A stretch of 31,312 nt of DNA, from the NCBI GenBank assembly GCA_001414345.1, contig LLCB01000481.1, positions 1-31,312 of the forward strand, read 5' to 3'. This stretch comes from Hymenoscyphus infarciens. Lineage: Eukaryota > Ascomycota > Leotiomycetes > Helotiales > Helotiaceae. A program made the translations under genes and the position numbers. Position 1 is the first letter of the stretch. Each line of letters opens with the position of its first letter. The notes beneath the pieces were generated by a model, which worked only from the letters and a program-made list of their open reading frames with translations, searched no databases and had not been told where the DNA came from. Shown piece after piece: positions 30,371-31,312 of the stretch.

Positions 30371-31312
30371 TAAGACTACTCTAACTTCTCTCTAAATAGA
30401 TTAATATATAGAAATTAGATAAGAATTAGATAAAAGAGTTAATTTATAAAACTCTATTAATACCTTTTAATTCTAGTTATTCTTAATAAGAAACTTATAA
30501 TAAAAACCTAAGATAAAACACTAACTAGTAAAAATATTTAAAGTTAATAAGATAAAGAACTAAGACTAAGTTACTACTAAAACAAGGTCTATACCGCCTT
30601 CTCTTCCTTTAACTTATTATTCTTCCTACTCTCTTAAGCGTAAGAAGCCTAAACTAGCTCTTTCTCTACTTCCTTCTTATAAGAACGCTTCTTATCTTAG
30701 TAACCTCTTATAACTAGCTTAGAAGAGGACGCTTATAAACTCTTTAGATAGGCTTTAAAAAGAACTTAAACCTAGGTTTAGATAGAGGTTTTACTCTCTA
30801 TAGTATAGTATAAGAACTATTAAATATTAGTAACTAAAACCTCTCTAATAAGTAAGAGGTACTTATAGTAACCTTAGTATAAAGTGCTCGAGTCTTCTCT
30901 AGAAGAGTAAACTATACCTCTAAACTATTCTTTAGTACCTCTATACTAGCAACGACTAATATCTTATCTAAGGCTTTAGTAGCTCTCTTAATCTCCTTCT
31001 TCTCCTTCTTAAGCTTAAACTTCTTCTCTATAAACTATAATAACTATCTAAGTTAAAATAGATTTAGTATATATTTAAGATTAAACTTACTAAGATATAT
31101 ATAGTATTCTACTCTATATAGTACTTATACTTCTTTAACTTAAGCTTTTTAAAAGTATATATATAATCTCTATTCTAAGATTTTATCTAAATATACTAAA
31201 CGTAGTAGACTTAGTAGATAGCTAGAAGCGTATTAGAAGGATATAGAAGAGGCATTTTACTATATTAGATTAGCTTTAAATTAGGCTCGATTAAAGAGAG
31301 AAAGACTTACTT
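30371..31312. repeat. RIP-affected DNA with a possible minus-strand coding relic
   Basis: Between about 30836 and 31160 the minus strand has a fairly open frame with a Lys/Glu-rich helix (KKEKKEIKRATKALDKI) and LLEKTRALYTKV. Stops are few for this region, so a second degraded element, oriented opposite to the chromovirus, may start here and run out of the window. The family is not recognised. No 3' LTR of the chromovirus could be identified. Confidence 0.35.

Larger units (their letters stand above)
21650..30400 (+). mobile_element. RIP-degraded Ty3/gypsy chromovirus, split by three nested insertions
   Basis: On the plus strand the order is gag with a CCHC knuckle, aspartic protease, reverse transcriptase, RNase H, integrase and a C-terminal chromodomain, which defines a chromovirus. 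Every domain is recognisable by family pattern but full of in-frame TAA/TAG, mostly at Gln and Trp positions, with Gly-to-Ser/Arg, Asp-to-Asn and Cys-to-Tyr changes; all are C-to-T or G-to-A on one strand. Insertions sit at 21952-24158, 25860-26630 and 28212-29495. Both host LTRs are undefined: no direct repeat was found between the 20.6-21.6 kb and 30.4-31.3 kb regions. Outer limits are approximate. The element is inactive. Confidence 0.85.

Noticed and set aside
20446..31312. Host chromovirus LTRs
   Set aside because: I looked for a direct repeat between the 20.6-21.6 kb and 30.4-31.3 kb regions and saw none, so no boundary is claimed.
1..31312. tRNA genes and CRISPR arrays
   Set aside because: No T-loop GGTTCGANNCC with a matching acceptor stem was seen, and no set of identical repeats with uniform unique spacers.

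Overview
The window looks like a chromosomal segment of a filamentous ascomycete (Pezizomycotina). Genes have short introns (50-95 nt) with GTATGT/GTAAGT-like donors and CTAAC/CTGAC-like branch sites. Several proteins have fungal hallmarks: an importin-11/Kap120 karyopherin, an RMND1/Sif2-type DUF155 protein, and a DUF7029+DUF7223-type secreted protein. About one third of the window is AT-rich repeat DNA in which C-to-T and G-to-A transitions have created stop codons, the signature of repeat-induced point mutation (RIP). A Leotiomycete is my guess, not a demonstrated placement.

Layout. 1-391: AT-rich tandem repeats. 1399-2162 (-): a secreted glyoxalase-fold (VOC) protein. 4054-4458 (-): a gene relic with coiled-coil character. 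5237-6698 (-): a secreted DUF7029/DUF7223-like protein. 8273-9005: a terminal-inverted-repeat (TIR) element. 9006-11672: a long gene-poor stretch. 11673-12254 (+): a small P-loop kinase. 12903-14910 (+): a DUF155 membrane protein. 15626-18846 (-): the Kap120-like importin, convergent with the DUF155 gene across a spacer full of AGTAAGCTA-like repeats. 20128-20445 (+): an unknown small ORF at the edge of the repeat block. About 20.6 kb to the end: RIP-mutated repeats.

The repeat block is the most structured part. A Ty3/gypsy chromovirus on the + strand runs from gag (about 21.7 kb) through CCHC knuckle, protease, reverse transcriptase, RNase H and integrase to a C-terminal chromodomain (about 30.36 kb). 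Three later insertions split it: a 2.2-kb LTR element in gag (target duplication AATAT), a 771-bp TIR element in the reverse transcriptase (duplication AAT), and a 1.28-kb short LTR element in the integrase core (duplication CTACT). Removing each insertion with one copy of its duplication brings the chromovirus frame back into register. The TIR element is the same family as the 8.3-kb copy, which is far less mutated, so the two copies show the sequence before and after heavy RIP.

The intact genes are unrelated housekeeping or secreted functions and do not form an evident cluster or pathway. I see no tRNA, rRNA or CRISPR array.
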